A stretch of DNA of 64,000 bases from Pseudomonas benzenivorans (GCF_033547155.1 NZ_CP137892.1:2170001-2234000); one strand, 5' to 3'. Counted from the first letter of the stretch, positions 1 to 9,788 are shown. Translations and numbers: made by a program. The notes: generated from the letters alone by a model not told the origin.

Positions 1-2
1 GG

Positions 3-296
3 GTTGCTCAGTGGATGGAAAGCATCGGCCTGGCGCCGGGCTATCTGCTGGCTCTGCTGGCTGGAAGTGCGGAGTTCTTCGGCGGCCTGGCCCTGATCGT
101 CGGTGTGCTGGCCCGTCCCGCCGCAGCAGTACTGGCGCTGACCATGCTGGTGGCGATCTTCAGCGTGCACCTGGCCAATGGTTTCTTCATGAGTAACGAT
201 GGCTATGAATTCGCCCTGGCCCTGCTGGCGATCAGCCTGGCGGTGCTGGTCGAGGGCGCCGGGCGCCTGTCGCTGGACAAGCGCTTCGCCGGATAG
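3..296 (+). CDS. DoxX-family membrane protein, 5' truncated by the window edge
   Basis: The reading frame is already open at the first base, so only the C-terminal 97 or so codons are present. They encode three hydrophobic stretches separated by short loops: one starting YLLALLAGSAEFFGGLAL, one around AAVLALTMLVAIFSVHLA, and one around FALALLAISLAVLVEG. The Gly-rich first segment and the F-S-V-H-L-A-N-G-F-F piece are typical of DoxX/DoxD-like inner-membrane proteins of about 130-140 residues. DoxX proteins are linked to quinone or redox processes, but the substrate here cannot be inferred. The true start lies outside the window. Confidence 0.75.
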   Translation, partial: VAQWMESIGLAPGYLLALLAGSAEFFGGLALIVGVLARPAAAVLALTMLVAIFSVHLANGFFMSNDGYEFALALLAISLAVLVEGAGRLSLDKRFAG

Positions 297-342
297 GCCA
301 AGGTTCCCATCCTAGGCCCGCCCCGTGCGGGCCTTGTGCATG

Positions 343-1389
343 TCAGGGCATTTGTTGCCGGCGGGTCTCGGACAGCTGCTCGGCGGCGTCCAGGCGCAGG
401 CGTTCGCGCTCGTCGAATCGCTCTGCGGTCAGGCGGGCGATGGCAGCAGCCTTGTCGCCCTCGCTGAGGCCGCGGCTGGCCTCGACCCTGGCCTTGGCCG
501 CTTGGTAGTCGGCGAGCCGTCGTGCCCAGGCCTGACGTTGGCGATCCAGCGCCTCGAGGCGTTGAGTGGCTGCTGCGCCGACCATCTGTAAACGCAGCTG
601 ACGAATCTGTTCGGGGCCTGCGCCCTCGGCCTGCAGCTTGGCGGCCTGTTGGCGCAGATCGTTCTGCAATTGTGGCAGCAGGCTGGCCTGCAAGTCCGCT
701 GGCAGGCTGTCGCGCAGCTGGTCGACCGCAATGGCCTTGCCCTCGTCGTCCAGGCCGGTGTCCTGCTGGATCGCCAGGCGCTGCAGGCTGAACCGGTTGT
801 AGGCTTCCTCCCGGGCAAAGAACGCCTGATGCGCCTCAGGGCTGAACAGCCGGGCGCGCAGGGCCTGCGCCGCATCCTCGCGCCGGCGAAGGGCGTCAAG
901 GCCTGCCTGTTGTGGCCAGTCACGTTCCAGCAACACCAGTTCGCGGCGGTAGTCGAGGTATTGATCCAGCAGGGCCAGCGCCTGCTCCCGTGCCGGTGCC
1001 TGCAGTTGGCTGGCGATATAGAGCCGCAGGCGCTCGACACTGCGGTGGAGGGGCTCCTCGCCGAGGGCGGCGAGAAAGTAGTCGAATATTCGCCGGATGT
1101 CTTCGCTGATGATCAGTTGGCCGGATGCATCGACGCGCAACACCCCATCCACCTGGGTGCCCGCGAAGGAGGGAGGCAGGGTTTGGAGCGCAGTGCCCTC
1201 GATAGTTGCGGGCGTCTGCACTGCGGGGCGTGGCGTTCCAGAGGCTATGCCCTCGATAGGCATTGGCGAGGTGAGATCGCGGGGCTTGGCGCCGGGGGGC
1301 TGCTCTCCATCCAGATACAGCAGGGTGGCGACGCAGCCGGTGAAGACCAGGGGGAACAGCAGCAAGAGTTTGTTCACGGATTCTTTCAC
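343..1389 (-). CDS. lif: Lipase-specific foldase (Lif, lipase chaperone)
   Basis: Membrane-anchored steric chaperone that folds the co-transcribed lipase in the periplasm before type II secretion. The N terminus ([22 protein letters not shown]) is a single membrane anchor, followed by a Pro/Thr-rich linker and a long helical domain. The Lif signature Rx2FDY(F/C)L(S/T)A is present as [10 protein letters not shown], with Ala in place of the usual Ser/Thr. No ATG fits: the frame runs back into lipA, and the plausible starts are GTG at 1389 or GTG at 1377. The second aligns best with the family start (MKKILLLIPL in P. aeruginosa). Length is about 344-348 aa against about 340 in the family. It starts about 60 bp after the lipA stop. 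Confidence 0.93.
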   Translation of the reverse strand: MKESVNKLLLLFPLVFTGCVATLLYLDGEQPPGAKPRDLTSPMPIEGIASGTPRPAVQTPATIEGTALQTLPPSFAGTQVDGVLRVDASGQLIISEDIRRIFDYFLAALGEEPLHRSVERLRLYIASQLQAPAREQALALLDQYLDYRRELVLLERDWPQQAGLDALRRREDAAQALRARLFSPEAHQAFFAREEAYNRFSLQRLAIQQDTGLDDEGKAIAVDQLRDSLPADLQASLLPQLQNDLRQQAAKLQAEGAGPEQIRQLRLQMVGAAATQRLEALDRQRQAWARRLADYQAAKARVEASRGLSEGDKAAAIARLTAERFDERERLRLDAAEQLSETRRQQMP

Positions 1390-1450
1390 TGAGTGGGGCG
1401 CCACGAGTTCGCTACGGCCCGAGAGCGGGGCCCTAGGGCCCCGGGTGTAC

Positions 1451-2425
<975 letters not shown>

Positions 2426-2490
2426 TTAATACGATCCTGTCGGCTGCGACAGCCGGTCGAGGACGGGTCGTCGCGGCCTGGGGCGTGCGG

Positions 2491-2505
2491 CAGGAAATGT
2501 GCCAG
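2491..2505 (-). promoter_or_regulatory. Candidate sigma-54 (-24/-12) promoter of lipA-lif
   Basis: Reading the minus strand: TGGCAC, then ATTTC, then CTGC. This matches the RpoN consensus TGGCAC-N5-TTGC with one mismatch and correct GG to GC spacing. It is in the right orientation 96 bp upstream of the lipA ATG. About 40 bp further upstream, at 2541-2554, is a perfect inverted repeat GGTAC-TCGC-GTACC that could bind an enhancer-type activator. Family I.1 lipases of Pseudomonas are known to use sigma-54 promoters with NtrC-type activators. Confidence 0.6.
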
Positions 2506-2616
2506 CTTCGCCGCGAAGAGGGCGCAAGCGCTCTGTAGCAGGTACTCGCGTACCATTAACGGCGAGGTGCCGGGGCATGCATCACGCTGGGTTTGTTACG
2601 GGGCGAAACGTCGGGC

Positions 2617-3162
2617 TTAGCGGAATCGCAACAGTGGCCACTCTGCGATCTGTTGGTAGACGCTGCCCCGCGGGCTGGTTTCGGAAGCCAGCAGGGCAAA
2701 ATGGCCAACCGACCAATCGAAGGATGGGTTGGCCGCAGGCGGCCTTGTAGTGCAGCGACGCATCAGGGTCAGGTGAGCGAGGAAGGGCCGCTCCTCCAGG
2801 CCGAACCCTGCCGTCCGCAAAGCCTGGTGCAGCTGTTCGGCCAGTTCCTGGAGGGCGGCGGGAGGCTCGCTGGGTGCCAGGTACAGCAGCCCATTGCGGC
2901 GGCGCACCAGTGTGTCCAGGCGTAGGTCGAAGGGCGCGGCCTTCAGCGTGGCGGCCAGGCTGCCGAGTTCGGCGAGCCGAACACTCGGTTGCTGGCCGAG
3001 AAAGGCCAGGGTCAGGTGCAGGTTGGCCGGCGGCACGGGATGGCCGTGCAGCCCCAGCGCATCGCGCCACTGGGCGATGCGCTCGGCCAGTTCAGTTGGA
3101 CAGCGCAAGGCGAAGAATAGGCGCAGGCTGGTAGCGTTCATGGTCGTGACTTCGGCTGCCAT
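2617..3162 (-). CDS. thpR: RNA 2',3'-cyclic phosphodiesterase (2H family)
   Basis: Member of the 2H phosphoesterase family, formerly called 2'-5' RNA ligase; it opens 2',3'-cyclic phosphates at RNA ends. Both catalytic HxTx motifs are visible: HLTLAFLG near residue 48 and HLTLMRR near residue 129. The start of the fold (LRLFFALRCP) and the length of about 175-181 aa are typical. Two starts are possible: ATG 3162, with a GGGAG that touches it, or ATG 3141, which gives the more family-like MNATSLRLFFAL. It is transcribed in the same direction as lipA, with about 220 bp between them holding the lipA promoter. Confidence 0.9.
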   Translation of the reverse strand: MAAEVTTMNATSLRLFFALRCPTELAERIAQWRDALGLHGHPVPPANLHLTLAFLGQQPSVRLAELGSLAATLKAAPFDLRLDTLVRRRNGLLYLAPSEPPAALQELAEQLHQALRTAGFGLEERPFLAHLTLMRRCTTRPPAANPSFDWSVGHFALLASETSPRGSVYQQIAEWPLLRFR

Positions 3163-3365
3163 CTCCCTGTTGACAGTATCGCGCAGGCTTCTCTAGGATG
3201 CCGCTCCATGCGCCGATTTAAACAGCTACTTGCGGGGCGCCGGGTCATTGCCGAGGGCAGGGCTCTGAGAGGGTTCTCACGAATGCCTCGAAATTCCGCT
3301 AAAGCGCTGGTTCGGTGTCGCCTCTCACCGCTGCCCAGCGGGATTTCTGAGGCGGAGACGCGAGC

Positions 3366-3674
3366 ATGACCTGTCCCCAACCGCTGATTCGATTGGCCCC
3401 CATCACCACCGGCTTGAGCCTGCGCAACGCCAAGATACTCCTCGGCGGCAGCCATCAGCCGACCCTGCTGCGCTACCTGGACGGTTGGCCCAAGCGCTGG
3501 GGCGCTTCCCCTACCTTCCTGATCCAGTTCACCCATGCCGATGAGTCCCTGGCCCGGTTCGCCAGCGACAGCTTCGATCTGGCCGTGGTTCAGGCGCCGA
3601 GTGCCGAGCAGCTGCACGACACGGTGCGCGAGTTGACCCGGGTCGCTCGCCAGGGGCTGATCACCCGGCGCTAG
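3366..3674 (+). CDS. Hypothetical protein, small methyltransferase-like
   Basis: A 102-residue protein preceded by GGAG eight bases before the ATG. The C-terminal half (SFDLAVVQAPSAEQLHD and the following helix ELTRVARQGLI) resembles the end of the Rossmann core of class I SAM methyltransferases. The glycine-rich SAM motif is not present, so I do not assign activity. It lies convergent with greB, only 10 bp apart, and divergent from thpR. Codon use looks like that of its neighbours, so it is probably real. Confidence 0.6.
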   Translation: MTCPQPLIRLAPITTGLSLRNAKILLGGSHQPTLLRYLDGWPKRWGASPTFLIQFTHADESLARFASDSFDLAVVQAPSAEQLHDTVRELTRVARQGLITRR

Positions 3675-3684
3675 TCGCCCAGGC

Positions 3685-4182
3685 TCAGGGGTAGTCGATT
3701 GCCACCACGAACCAGGTCTTCTCTCCGGTCGGCGTCTGTACCCGCACCTCGGCGTCCAGGGGCTTGCCGACCAGGGCGCGGGCCAGGGGCGAGTCGATGC
3801 TGATCAGGTTCAGCTTCAGGTCCAGCTCGTCAGGGCCGACGATGCGGTAGCGCGCCTCCACGCCCTCTTCGTCTTCGAGGGTGACCCAGGCGCCGAAGTA
3901 GACCTTGTCCGGATCGCTCGGGCGGGCGCTGACGACCTTGAGATTCTCCAGGCGCTTGCTGAGGAAGCGCACACGGCTGTCGATTTCGCGCAGCATCTTC
4001 TTGCCATAGGTGTATTCGGCATTCTCCGAGCGGTCGCCCTGGGCAGCCGCCTCGCTGACTGCCTGGGTGACCTGGGGGCGGCGCACGTGCCACAACTCAT
4101 GCAGCTCGGCGCGCAGGCGCGCCTCGCCTTCGGGGGTGATCAGGGGGGTGCCGGCGGAGCGGGGCGGACGATAACGGCTCAT
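3685..4182 (-). CDS. greB: Transcription elongation factor GreB
   Basis: Cleavage factor that rescues backtracked RNA polymerase by stimulating its intrinsic endonuclease through the secondary channel. The N-terminal coiled coil carries the acidic tip and the family motif [20 protein letters not shown] (residues about 48-67). The C-terminal FKBP-like domain includes [11 protein letters not shown] and [11 protein letters not shown]. Length of 165 aa matches GreB. The [19 protein letters not shown] stretch and overall spacing favour GreB over GreA. It lies 42 bp downstream of the ybbP-like permease gene on the same strand. Confidence 0.95.
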   Translation of the reverse strand: MSRYRPPRSAGTPLITPEGEARLRAELHELWHVRRPQVTQAVSEAAAQGDRSENAEYTYGKKMLREIDSRVRFLSKRLENLKVVSARPSDPDKVYFGAWVTLEDEEGVEARYRIVGPDELDLKLNLISIDSPLARALVGKPLDAEVRVQTPTGEKTWFVVAIDYP

Positions 4183-4224
4183 GGGGCTGCGAGGACACGA
4201 GTAGTCTGGAAAGCCGCGATCTTA

Positions 4225-6729
4225 TCAGCCCTCGCGCAGCACCGTCAGCGGGCTGACGTTCAGCGCCCGGCGTGTGCCGAGCACCCCGGCGGCGCCGACC
4301 AGCAGAGCGCCGAACAGCGGCAGGCTGAGCAGCCAGGGGTGCGGCTGCCAGCTCAGGTCGAAGGCGAAGCGATAGAGCAGAAAGCTGATCAGCTCGCAGC
4401 CCAAGGCGGCCAGCAAGCCGCTGGCCGCGCCGAGCAGGGCGAATTCCGCGCGACGGGCGCCGATCAGCAGGCGCCGTTCGGCACCCAGGGCGCGTAGCAG
4501 CGCACCCTGGCGGATGCGTTCGTCCAGGGTGCTCTGCAGGCCGGCGAACAGCACGGCCAGGCCGGCGGCAAGGACGAACAGCAGGACGTATTCGATGGCC
4601 AGGCTGACCTGGGCGACGATGCCGCGCAGCTGAGCGAGCAGGGCGTCGACCTGGAGCAGGGTCACGGCCGGGAAGGTACGTGCCAGTTCGACCAGCTCGC
4701 GCTCCTGGCGGGCGGGAAGGTAGAAGCTGGTCAGGTAGGTAAACGGCAGGTCCTGCAGGGTGCCGGGCTCGAAGATCATGTAGAAGTTGGGTTGGAAGTT
4801 GTTCCAGTCGACCTCGCGCAGGTTGCTGACGCGGGCCTCGCGGGTCAGGCCGCCGACACTGAAACTCAGCCGGTCGCCAATCTTGAGGTTGAGGCTCTCG
4901 GCCAGCTTGGACTCCACCGACACCCCGGGCAGTTCGCTGGCCCGGGCACGGTTCCACCAGTCACCGCGCAGCAGGCGGTTGTTCTCGGGCAGCTCGGCGG
5001 CCCAGGTCAGGCTGAGGTCGCGGCGGATGGCGCGCTCGCCTTGACTGTCCTTGCTGACGAGCTGGCGGACCGGTTCGCCGTTGACCATCACCAGCCGTCC
5101 GGGCACCACCGGATACAGGGGGGCGGGGTGCGGCGAGAGCTGGGCGAGGCGAGCGGCGAAGGCTTCCTTCTCGGTTGGCAGCACGTTCAGGGCGAAATGA
5201 TTGGGTGCCTGTGCCGGCAGCTGCTCCTGCCAGGTGTCGAGTAACTCGCCACGCAGCAAGGCGATCAGCGCCATCGCCAGGATGATCAGACCGAAGGCCA
5301 GTACCTGGCCGGTTGCCGCCAGTGGTCGGTGCAGCAGCTGACCTAGGCCCAAGCGCCAGGGCAGGGCGGAGCGGGCCAGGGCGCTGCGCAGGCTGCGTAA
5401 TCCGGCCAGCAGCCCTGCCCCGAGCAGCAGTGCGGTGAGCAGACCGCCACCGAGCAGGGCCAGGGTCAATTGCACGTCAAGGCTCAGGCGCCACATGATC
5501 AGGCCCAGGGTCAGCAGCGCGGCGCCATAGACCAGCCAGGAGCTGACTGGCACCGGCAGCAGGTCGCGACGCAACACCCGTAACGGCGGTACCCGGCCAA
5601 GGGCGGCCAGCGGCGGCAAGGCGAACCCGGCCAGGGCCACCAGGCCGGTGGCTATGCCGGCCAGGGCCGGGCCTGGTCCGCCGGCTGGCAGGTCGGCGGG
5701 TAGCAGGCCCTCCAGTAGATAGAACAGGCCATGCTGGCCGAGCCAGCCGAGCAGGGCGCCGGCCAGGCTGGCGACCAGCCCCAGCATGGCCAGTTGCAGG
5801 CCGAACAGGCCGAGCGCTTGTCGGCGCGACAGGCCGAGGCAGCGCAACAGGGCGCTGTTGTCGAAGCGGCGAAAGGCGAAGCGGGCGGCAGACAATGCCA
5901 CCGCGACACCGGCCAGCAGCACGGCGGCCAGGCTGGCCAGATTCAGGTAGCGCTCGGCGCGGCCCAAGGCTCCCCCGACCTGACGGCTACTGTCGCGGGC
6001 GTCCTCCAGGCGCTGGTTGGCCGCCAGCGTCGGTTCGATGGTCTGGCGGTAGGCCGTCAGTGCCTCGGGCGCACCGCGCCATTGTTCGCGATAGCGGACC
6101 CGACTGCCGGGTTGCACCACGCCGGCAGCCGGCAGGTCGTCCAGGTGCATCAACACATGCGGGTTCAGGCTGTAGAAGTCCCCGGCTTCGTCCGGGAGGT
6201 AGGTCAGTACGCGGCTCAGGCGCAGGGTGGTGGAGCCCAGCTCGATCCTGTCGCCGACCCGCAGGCCCAGCGCGGCGAACAGCCGGGCCTCGGCCCAGAC
6301 CTCTCCGGGGCGGGGGCCTGGGCCGGACTGCTCGGTGCCATAGGGGGCCGCCGCGCTCTTCAGCTGGCCGCGCAGCGGGTAGTGATCGTCTGCGGCCTTG
6401 ACGCTGACCAGCTGGATGGCCACATCGCTGGTGATCACGCTGGAGAACTCGACCAGTTGCGCATGTTCCAGCCCCAGTTGCCGGCCCCGGGCAATTTGCT
6501 CGGGTGCGGCAGGCGAGGTGCCCGTCAGCAGCAGGTCGGCGCCGAGAAACTCGCTGGCGTGCCTGAGCATGCCGTCGTGCAGGCGCGCACTGAAATAGCC
6601 GATGGCCGTGCTGGCCGAGACTGCCACCAGCAGGGCGAAGAACAGCACGCGCAGCTCGCCGGCACGGGCGTCGCGCAGCAATTGGCGAACGGCCAGCATC
6701 AGCAGGCGGAGAAAGGGTGGGCGGGCCAT
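4225..6729 (-). CDS. ybbP: FtsX-like ABC exporter permease (YbbP family)
   Basis: A large 834-residue inner-membrane permease with the MacB/FtsX topology: an N-terminal transmembrane segment (LRVLFFALLVAVSASTAIGY), a large periplasmic domain, three TM helices around residues 260-360, further hydrophobic segments near 400-490, a second periplasmic domain, and three final helices (VLLFVLAAGLAVLFAG, LLGAASGLLAALGCELIS, LPLFGALLVGAAGVLG). Its start overlaps the stop of the ATPase gene by one base, showing translational coupling. Gene order with the ATPase and divergent tesA is the same as ybbP-ybbA/tesA in E. coli. The pair probably extracts a hydrophobic molecule or lipid; the substrate cannot be read from the sequence. 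Confidence 0.92.
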   Translation of the reverse strand: MARPPFLRLLMLAVRQLLRDARAGELRVLFFALLVAVSASTAIGYFSARLHDGMLRHASEFLGADLLLTGTSPAAPEQIARGRQLGLEHAQLVEFSSVITSDVAIQLVSVKAADDHYPLRGQLKSAAAPYGTEQSGPGPRPGEVWAEARLFAALGLRVGDRIELGSTTLRLSRVLTYLPDEAGDFYSLNPHVLMHLDDLPAAGVVQPGSRVRYREQWRGAPEALTAYRQTIEPTLAANQRLEDARDSSRQVGGALGRAERYLNLASLAAVLLAGVAVALSAARFAFRRFDNSALLRCLGLSRRQALGLFGLQLAMLGLVASLAGALLGWLGQHGLFYLLEGLLPADLPAGGPGPALAGIATGLVALAGFALPPLAALGRVPPLRVLRRDLLPVPVSSWLVYGAALLTLGLIMWRLSLDVQLTLALLGGGLLTALLLGAGLLAGLRSLRSALARSALPWRLGLGQLLHRPLAATGQVLAFGLIILAMALIALLRGELLDTWQEQLPAQAPNHFALNVLPTEKEAFAARLAQLSPHPAPLYPVVPGRLVMVNGEPVRQLVSKDSQGERAIRRDLSLTWAAELPENNRLLRGDWWNRARASELPGVSVESKLAESLNLKIGDRLSFSVGGLTREARVSNLREVDWNNFQPNFYMIFEPGTLQDLPFTYLTSFYLPARQERELVELARTFPAVTLLQVDALLAQLRGIVAQVSLAIEYVLLFVLAAGLAVLFAGLQSTLDERIRQGALLRALGAERRLLIGARRAEFALLGAASGLLAALGCELISFLLYRFAFDLSWQPHPWLLSLPLFGALLVGAAGVLGTRRALNVSPLTVLREG

Positions 6730-7412
6730 CAGGCTGGCACGTGGTCGATTCGCCGGCCGCCTTCCAGGCGAATCAGCTGCCGGCAGCGATGCGCCAGGCG
6801 TTCGTCATGGGTGACCAGCACCAGGGTCGCCCCCCGCTCCTGGTTCAGCTCGAACAGCAGGTCGCTGATGCGTTCGCCGGTGTGACTGTCGAGATTGCCG
6901 GTCGGTTCGTCGGCGAACAACACCGTGGGGGCGGCGACGAAGGCCCGGGCGATGGCCACGCGTTGCTGCTCGCCACCGGAGAGCTGGCGCGGATAGTGGC
7001 CCAGGCGCTGGCCCAGGCCGACCCGGTCGAGCAGGGCACGGGCCCGTTCGCGGGCATCGCGGCGCCCCTCGAGCTCCAGTGGCAGCATCACGTTTTCCAG
7101 GGCGTTGAGGCTGTCGAGCAGTTGGAAGGACTGGAAAACGAACCCGACGTGCTCGGCACGCACCCGGGCGCGTTGGTCTTCATCGAGCCGGCCGAGGTCC
7201 TGACCGGCCAGGGCGACCTCGCCGACGCTCGGCAGGTCGAGGCCGGCGAGCAGGCCGAGCAGGGTGGACTTGCCCGATCCCGAGCTGCCCACTATGGCCA
7301 GGCTGTCGCCGGCGGCCAGCTCGAGGGAAAGGTCGTGGAGTATGGTCAACTCGCCTTCCGCGCTGGGAACCACTTTGCTAAGGTTCCGCGCAGTGAGAAT
7401 GCTTGAGCCCAT
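6729..7412 (-). CDS. ybbA: ABC transporter ATP-binding protein (YbbA family)
   Basis: A 227-residue ATPase of the LolD/MacB type. Walker A is GSSGSGKST (residues 42-50), the signature is [14 protein letters not shown], Walker B is [12 protein letters not shown] and the H-loop VTHD. The start at ATG 7412 gives the usual [15 protein letters not shown] opening; an ATG at 7481 would overlap tesA and is not used by the family. The start codon is only 10 bp from that of the divergent tesA. It energises the YbbP-type permease encoded immediately downstream. Confidence 0.94.
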   Translation of the reverse strand: MGSSILTARNLSKVVPSAEGELTILHDLSLELAAGDSLAIVGSSGSGKSTLLGLLAGLDLPSVGEVALAGQDLGRLDEDQRARVRAEHVGFVFQSFQLLDSLNALENVMLPLELEGRRDARERARALLDRVGLGQRLGHYPRQLSGGEQQRVAIARAFVAAPTVLFADEPTGNLDSHTGERISDLLFELNQERGATLVLVTHDERLAHRCRQLIRLEGGRRIDHVPA

Positions 7413-7422
7413 GGAGAATCCG

Positions 7423-8028
7423 ATGCGTACAGGGTTGCTGGGTATCGTCTTGGCGCTGCTGCTCACGGCACAGACTGCCATGGCCGAGACCGTGCTGGTT
7501 GTCGGCGATAGTATCAGCGCGGCTTTCGGCCTGGATACCCGCCAGGGCTGGGTCGCGCTGCTGGAACAACGCCTGGCACAGCAGGGCTACGCGCATCGGG
7601 TGGTGAATGCTTCGCTCAGTGGCGATACCAGTGCAGGCGGCGCCGCACGGCTTCCCGGGCTGCTCGCCGAGCACCGCCCGAGCCTGGTGATTGTCGAGCT
7701 GGGTGGCAACGACGGGCTGCGGGGCCAGCCTCCCGGGCAATTGCAACAGAATCTTGCGGCCATGGTGCGGCAGTCGCAGGAGACGGGGGCCAAGGTGCTG
7801 CTTTTGGGCATGCGCTTGCCGCCCAATTATGGGAAGCGCTACACCGATGCATTCGCCGGAGTCTTCACAAGCGTCGCCGAGGAGCTAGAGGTTCCCTTGG
7901 TGCCATTCTTCCTCGAGGGGGTCGGCGGTGTGCCGGGGATGATGCAGGATGACGGCATCCACCCCACGGCAGACGCTCAACCCATTCTCTTGGGCAATGT
8001 CTGGCCATTGCTGCAACCGCTGCTCTGA
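7423..8028 (+). CDS. tesA: Periplasmic lysophospholipase/acyl-CoA thioesterase I (SGNH hydrolase)
   Basis: Multifunctional esterase of the SGNH (GDSL) family acting in the periplasm. The signal peptide is MRTGLLGIVLALLLTAQTAMA with cleavage before ETVLVVGDS. Block I is GDSIS, block III is GGND and block V is DGIHP, giving the Ser-Asp-His triad. The ATG at 7423 has GGAG six bases upstream; the in-frame ATG at 7411 overlaps the ybbA start and is less likely. Length is 201 aa against 208 in E. coli. Pairing with ybbAP suggests that the esterase processes lipids handled by that transporter; this is inference from conserved gene order. Confidence 0.95.
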   Translation: MRTGLLGIVLALLLTAQTAMAETVLVVGDSISAAFGLDTRQGWVALLEQRLAQQGYAHRVVNASLSGDTSAGGAARLPGLLAEHRPSLVIVELGGNDGLRGQPPGQLQQNLAAMVRQSQETGAKVLLLGMRLPPNYGKRYTDAFAGVFTSVAEELEVPLVPFFLEGVGGVPGMMQDDGIHPTADAQPILLGNVWPLLQPLL

Positions 8029-8086
8029 CGGGCTTTCCTGCCTTCGGCCTTTCGGCTAATGTGGCGCCCCCGCCCTGGAGCCCCCG

Positions 8087-8368
8087 ATGCCGCGTCCTGC
8101 TTGGTCCTTGCATGCCTACCAACTGATCGAGCCGGACGAGCAGCTGGATCTGTTCGCCTGCCGAGAGGTGCGCCTGCATTTGGTCGCGCGCCAGCTCGAG
8201 CTGGGCGAGTTCGCCGACCGCACATTGTGCGGTGGGCTGTTGCCGGCGCAGCCGCGTTGGCGCGGGTTGGACAGACCGATGCTGCGCGATGCGCGCCTGT
8301 GCCCGGGATGCCGCAGCGCATTCGAGGCTCAGCGGCGTGGGGTGCGTCCTCCTTGGCCCGAGTGCTGA
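8087..8368 (+). CDS. Hypothetical protein with CxxC
   Basis: A 93-residue soluble protein, rich in Arg and Leu, with a C-terminal CPGC pair (residues about 72-75) plus three other cysteines. No signal peptide or membrane segment is seen. The CxxC suggests a possible small zinc or redox site but no family is recognised. It lies between tesA and the L,D-transpeptidase gene on the same strand. Confidence 0.6.
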   Translation: MPRPAWSLHAYQLIEPDEQLDLFACREVRLHLVARQLELGEFADRTLCGGLLPAQPRWRGLDRPMLRDARLCPGCRSAFEAQRRGVRPPWPEC

Positions 8369-8443
8369 GGGCTCCCGTAGCGCCAGGCGGCGGTGTACAA
8401 TCACGCAGTAATTTCGTCAACCATTCACGCCAAGGATTACCGG

Positions 8444-9400
8444 ATGTTGTCGCGCATCTCTGCCGTAACCCATTGCCTGCCACTTGCCACGCTGTTTGTC
8501 GCGAGCTCTGTCACAGCCCTGGAGTTGCCTCTGCCGCCGGCCGGGGAGGACATCGTCGGCCAGGTGCAGGTGGTCAAGGCCAAATACGAAGATACCTTTG
8601 CCGACCTTGGCGTAGCCAACGACCTGGGTTACTTGGAGATGATCGCCGCCAACCCGGGGGTGGATGCCTGGTTGCCCGGCGAGGGCACCGAGATCATCCT
8701 GCCCACGCGCTTCATTCTGCCGCCGGGGCCGCGCGAGGGAATTGTGATCAACCTCGCCGAATACCGCATGTACTACTTCCCTAAGGGGCAAAACGTCGTG
8801 CATACCTATCCCCTGGGGATAGGTCGTGAGGGGTGGAGTTCGCCCGTGACGGATGCCCGTATCACCGGCAAGACCCCGAATCCGGGGTGGACCCCGCCGA
8901 AGTCGATTCTTGAAGAGCATGCCGCCGATGGCGATCCGCTGCCGGCCTATGTGCCGCCCGGTCCCAACAACCCGCTGGGCCCGTACAAGATGTCGCTGTC
9001 GATACCGGGCTACCTGATCCACGGCACGAACAAGAAGTTCGGTATCGGCATGCGCGTCAGCCATGGCTGTTTCCGCATGCTCAACCATAACGTGTTGCAG
9101 CTCGCGGATATGGCGCCGGTCGGTACGCCGGTACGTATCGTCAACGAGCCGTACAAGTTCGGTCGCAGCAACGGCAAGGTGTATCTGGAGGCTCATGCCC
9201 CACTCGAAGACAGTGGTGCGGCATCGGTGGTCGACAAGCACTCTGCGGTCATCAATGCCTTGCTCAAGCGTGAAGAGCTGGGCGACCTGCGTCTGGACTG
9301 GGAAGTGGTGCGCGAGGTGGTCGCAGCAGAAGATGGCTTGCCGGTGGAGATCGCCGAGCCCGAAGTCGAGCTGGTCAGCAGCGCAGCTGCCGCGTTCTGA
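8444..9400 (+). CDS. L,D-transpeptidase (YkuD domain) with LysM-like N terminus
   Basis: Periplasmic peptidoglycan cross-linking enzyme of 318 aa. The first 25 or so residues form a signal peptide (MLSRISAVTHCLPLATLFVA). A LysM-like region (about residues 35-85) is followed by the YkuD catalytic domain. This ends in IHGTN and SHGCFRM, with catalytic Cys in SHGC; the residue after Cys is Phe, where Ile or Val is commoner. The ATG at 8444 has AAGGA upstream, better than the upstream GTG/ATG frame. oprI lies immediately downstream in the opposite orientation, which suggests that this enzyme attaches OprI to peptidoglycan as the Braun-lipoprotein-type enzymes do. A terminator follows at 9420. Confidence 0.93.
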   Translation: MLSRISAVTHCLPLATLFVASSVTALELPLPPAGEDIVGQVQVVKAKYEDTFADLGVANDLGYLEMIAANPGVDAWLPGEGTEIILPTRFILPPGPREGIVINLAEYRMYYFPKGQNVVHTYPLGIGREGWSSPVTDARITGKTPNPGWTPPKSILEEHAADGDPLPAYVPPGPNNPLGPYKMSLSIPGYLIHGTNKKFGIGMRVSHGCFRMLNHNVLQLADMAPVGTPVRIVNEPYKFGRSNGKVYLEAHAPLEDSGAASVVDKHSAVINALLKREELGDLRLDWEVVREVVAAEDGLPVEIAEPEVELVSSAAAAF

Positions 9401-9419
9401 AGTTGTGACGCTGAACGAA

Positions 9420-9451
9420 GCCCGCCCTGTGCAAACAGCGGCGGGTTTTTT
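9420..9451 (+). terminator. Intrinsic terminator after the L,D-transpeptidase gene
   Basis: GCCCGCC at 9420-9426 pairs with GGCGGG at 9440-9445, followed by six T. It lies 20 bp after the stop codon. Confidence 0.85.
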
Positions 9452-9483
9452 ATTGCCGGCTGACTCACCATCGTTCTCCGGGC

Positions 9484-9515
9484 AATAAAAAGCCGGCCCA
9501 GGGACTGGGCCGGCT
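9484..9515 (-). terminator. Intrinsic terminator of oprI
   Basis: Perfect 10-bp stem AGCCGGCCCA (9491-9500) with TGGGCCGGCT (9506-9515) and a five-base loop. On the minus strand it is followed by TTTTTATTG. It starts 22 bp after the oprI stop and suits a very highly expressed short mRNA. Confidence 0.9.
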
Positions 9516-9536
9516 CTAATAGCCGTTGCGGACTAT

Positions 9537-9788
9537 TTACTTGCGGCTGGCTTTTTCCAGCATGCGCAGAGCGCGCTCGTTGGCTTCGTCAGCAGTCTGC
9601 TGAGCCTTCTGAGCAGCGGCCAGAGCTTCATCAGCCTTGCGATAGGCTTCGTCGGCACGGGCTTGAGCGCGAGCGGCTGCGTCTTCGGTAGCAGTCAGGC
9701 GAGCTTCAGTTTCTTTGGACATGCTGCTGCAACCGGTGGCCAGAACTGCGGCCAAAGCCAGAGCAGAGAATTTCAGAACGTTGTTCAT
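9537..9788 (-). CDS. oprI: Major outer-membrane lipoprotein I (Lpp-like)
   Basis: Small abundant lipoprotein (83 aa) that ties the outer membrane to peptidoglycan. The lipobox is LATGC with lipidated Cys20. The mature part is an alanine-rich heptad-repeat helix (for example [18 protein letters not shown]), forming a trimeric coiled coil. The C terminus ends in Lys, the residue that is linked to peptidoglycan. The sequence is almost identical to P. aeruginosa OprI, which supports the genus assignment. AAGGGGA precedes the ATG at 9788. The longer upstream frame has no start-site support. Confidence 0.98.
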   Translation of the reverse strand: MNNVLKFSALALAAVLATGCSSMSKETEARLTATEDAAARAQARADEAYRKADEALAAAQKAQQTADEANERALRMLEKASRK

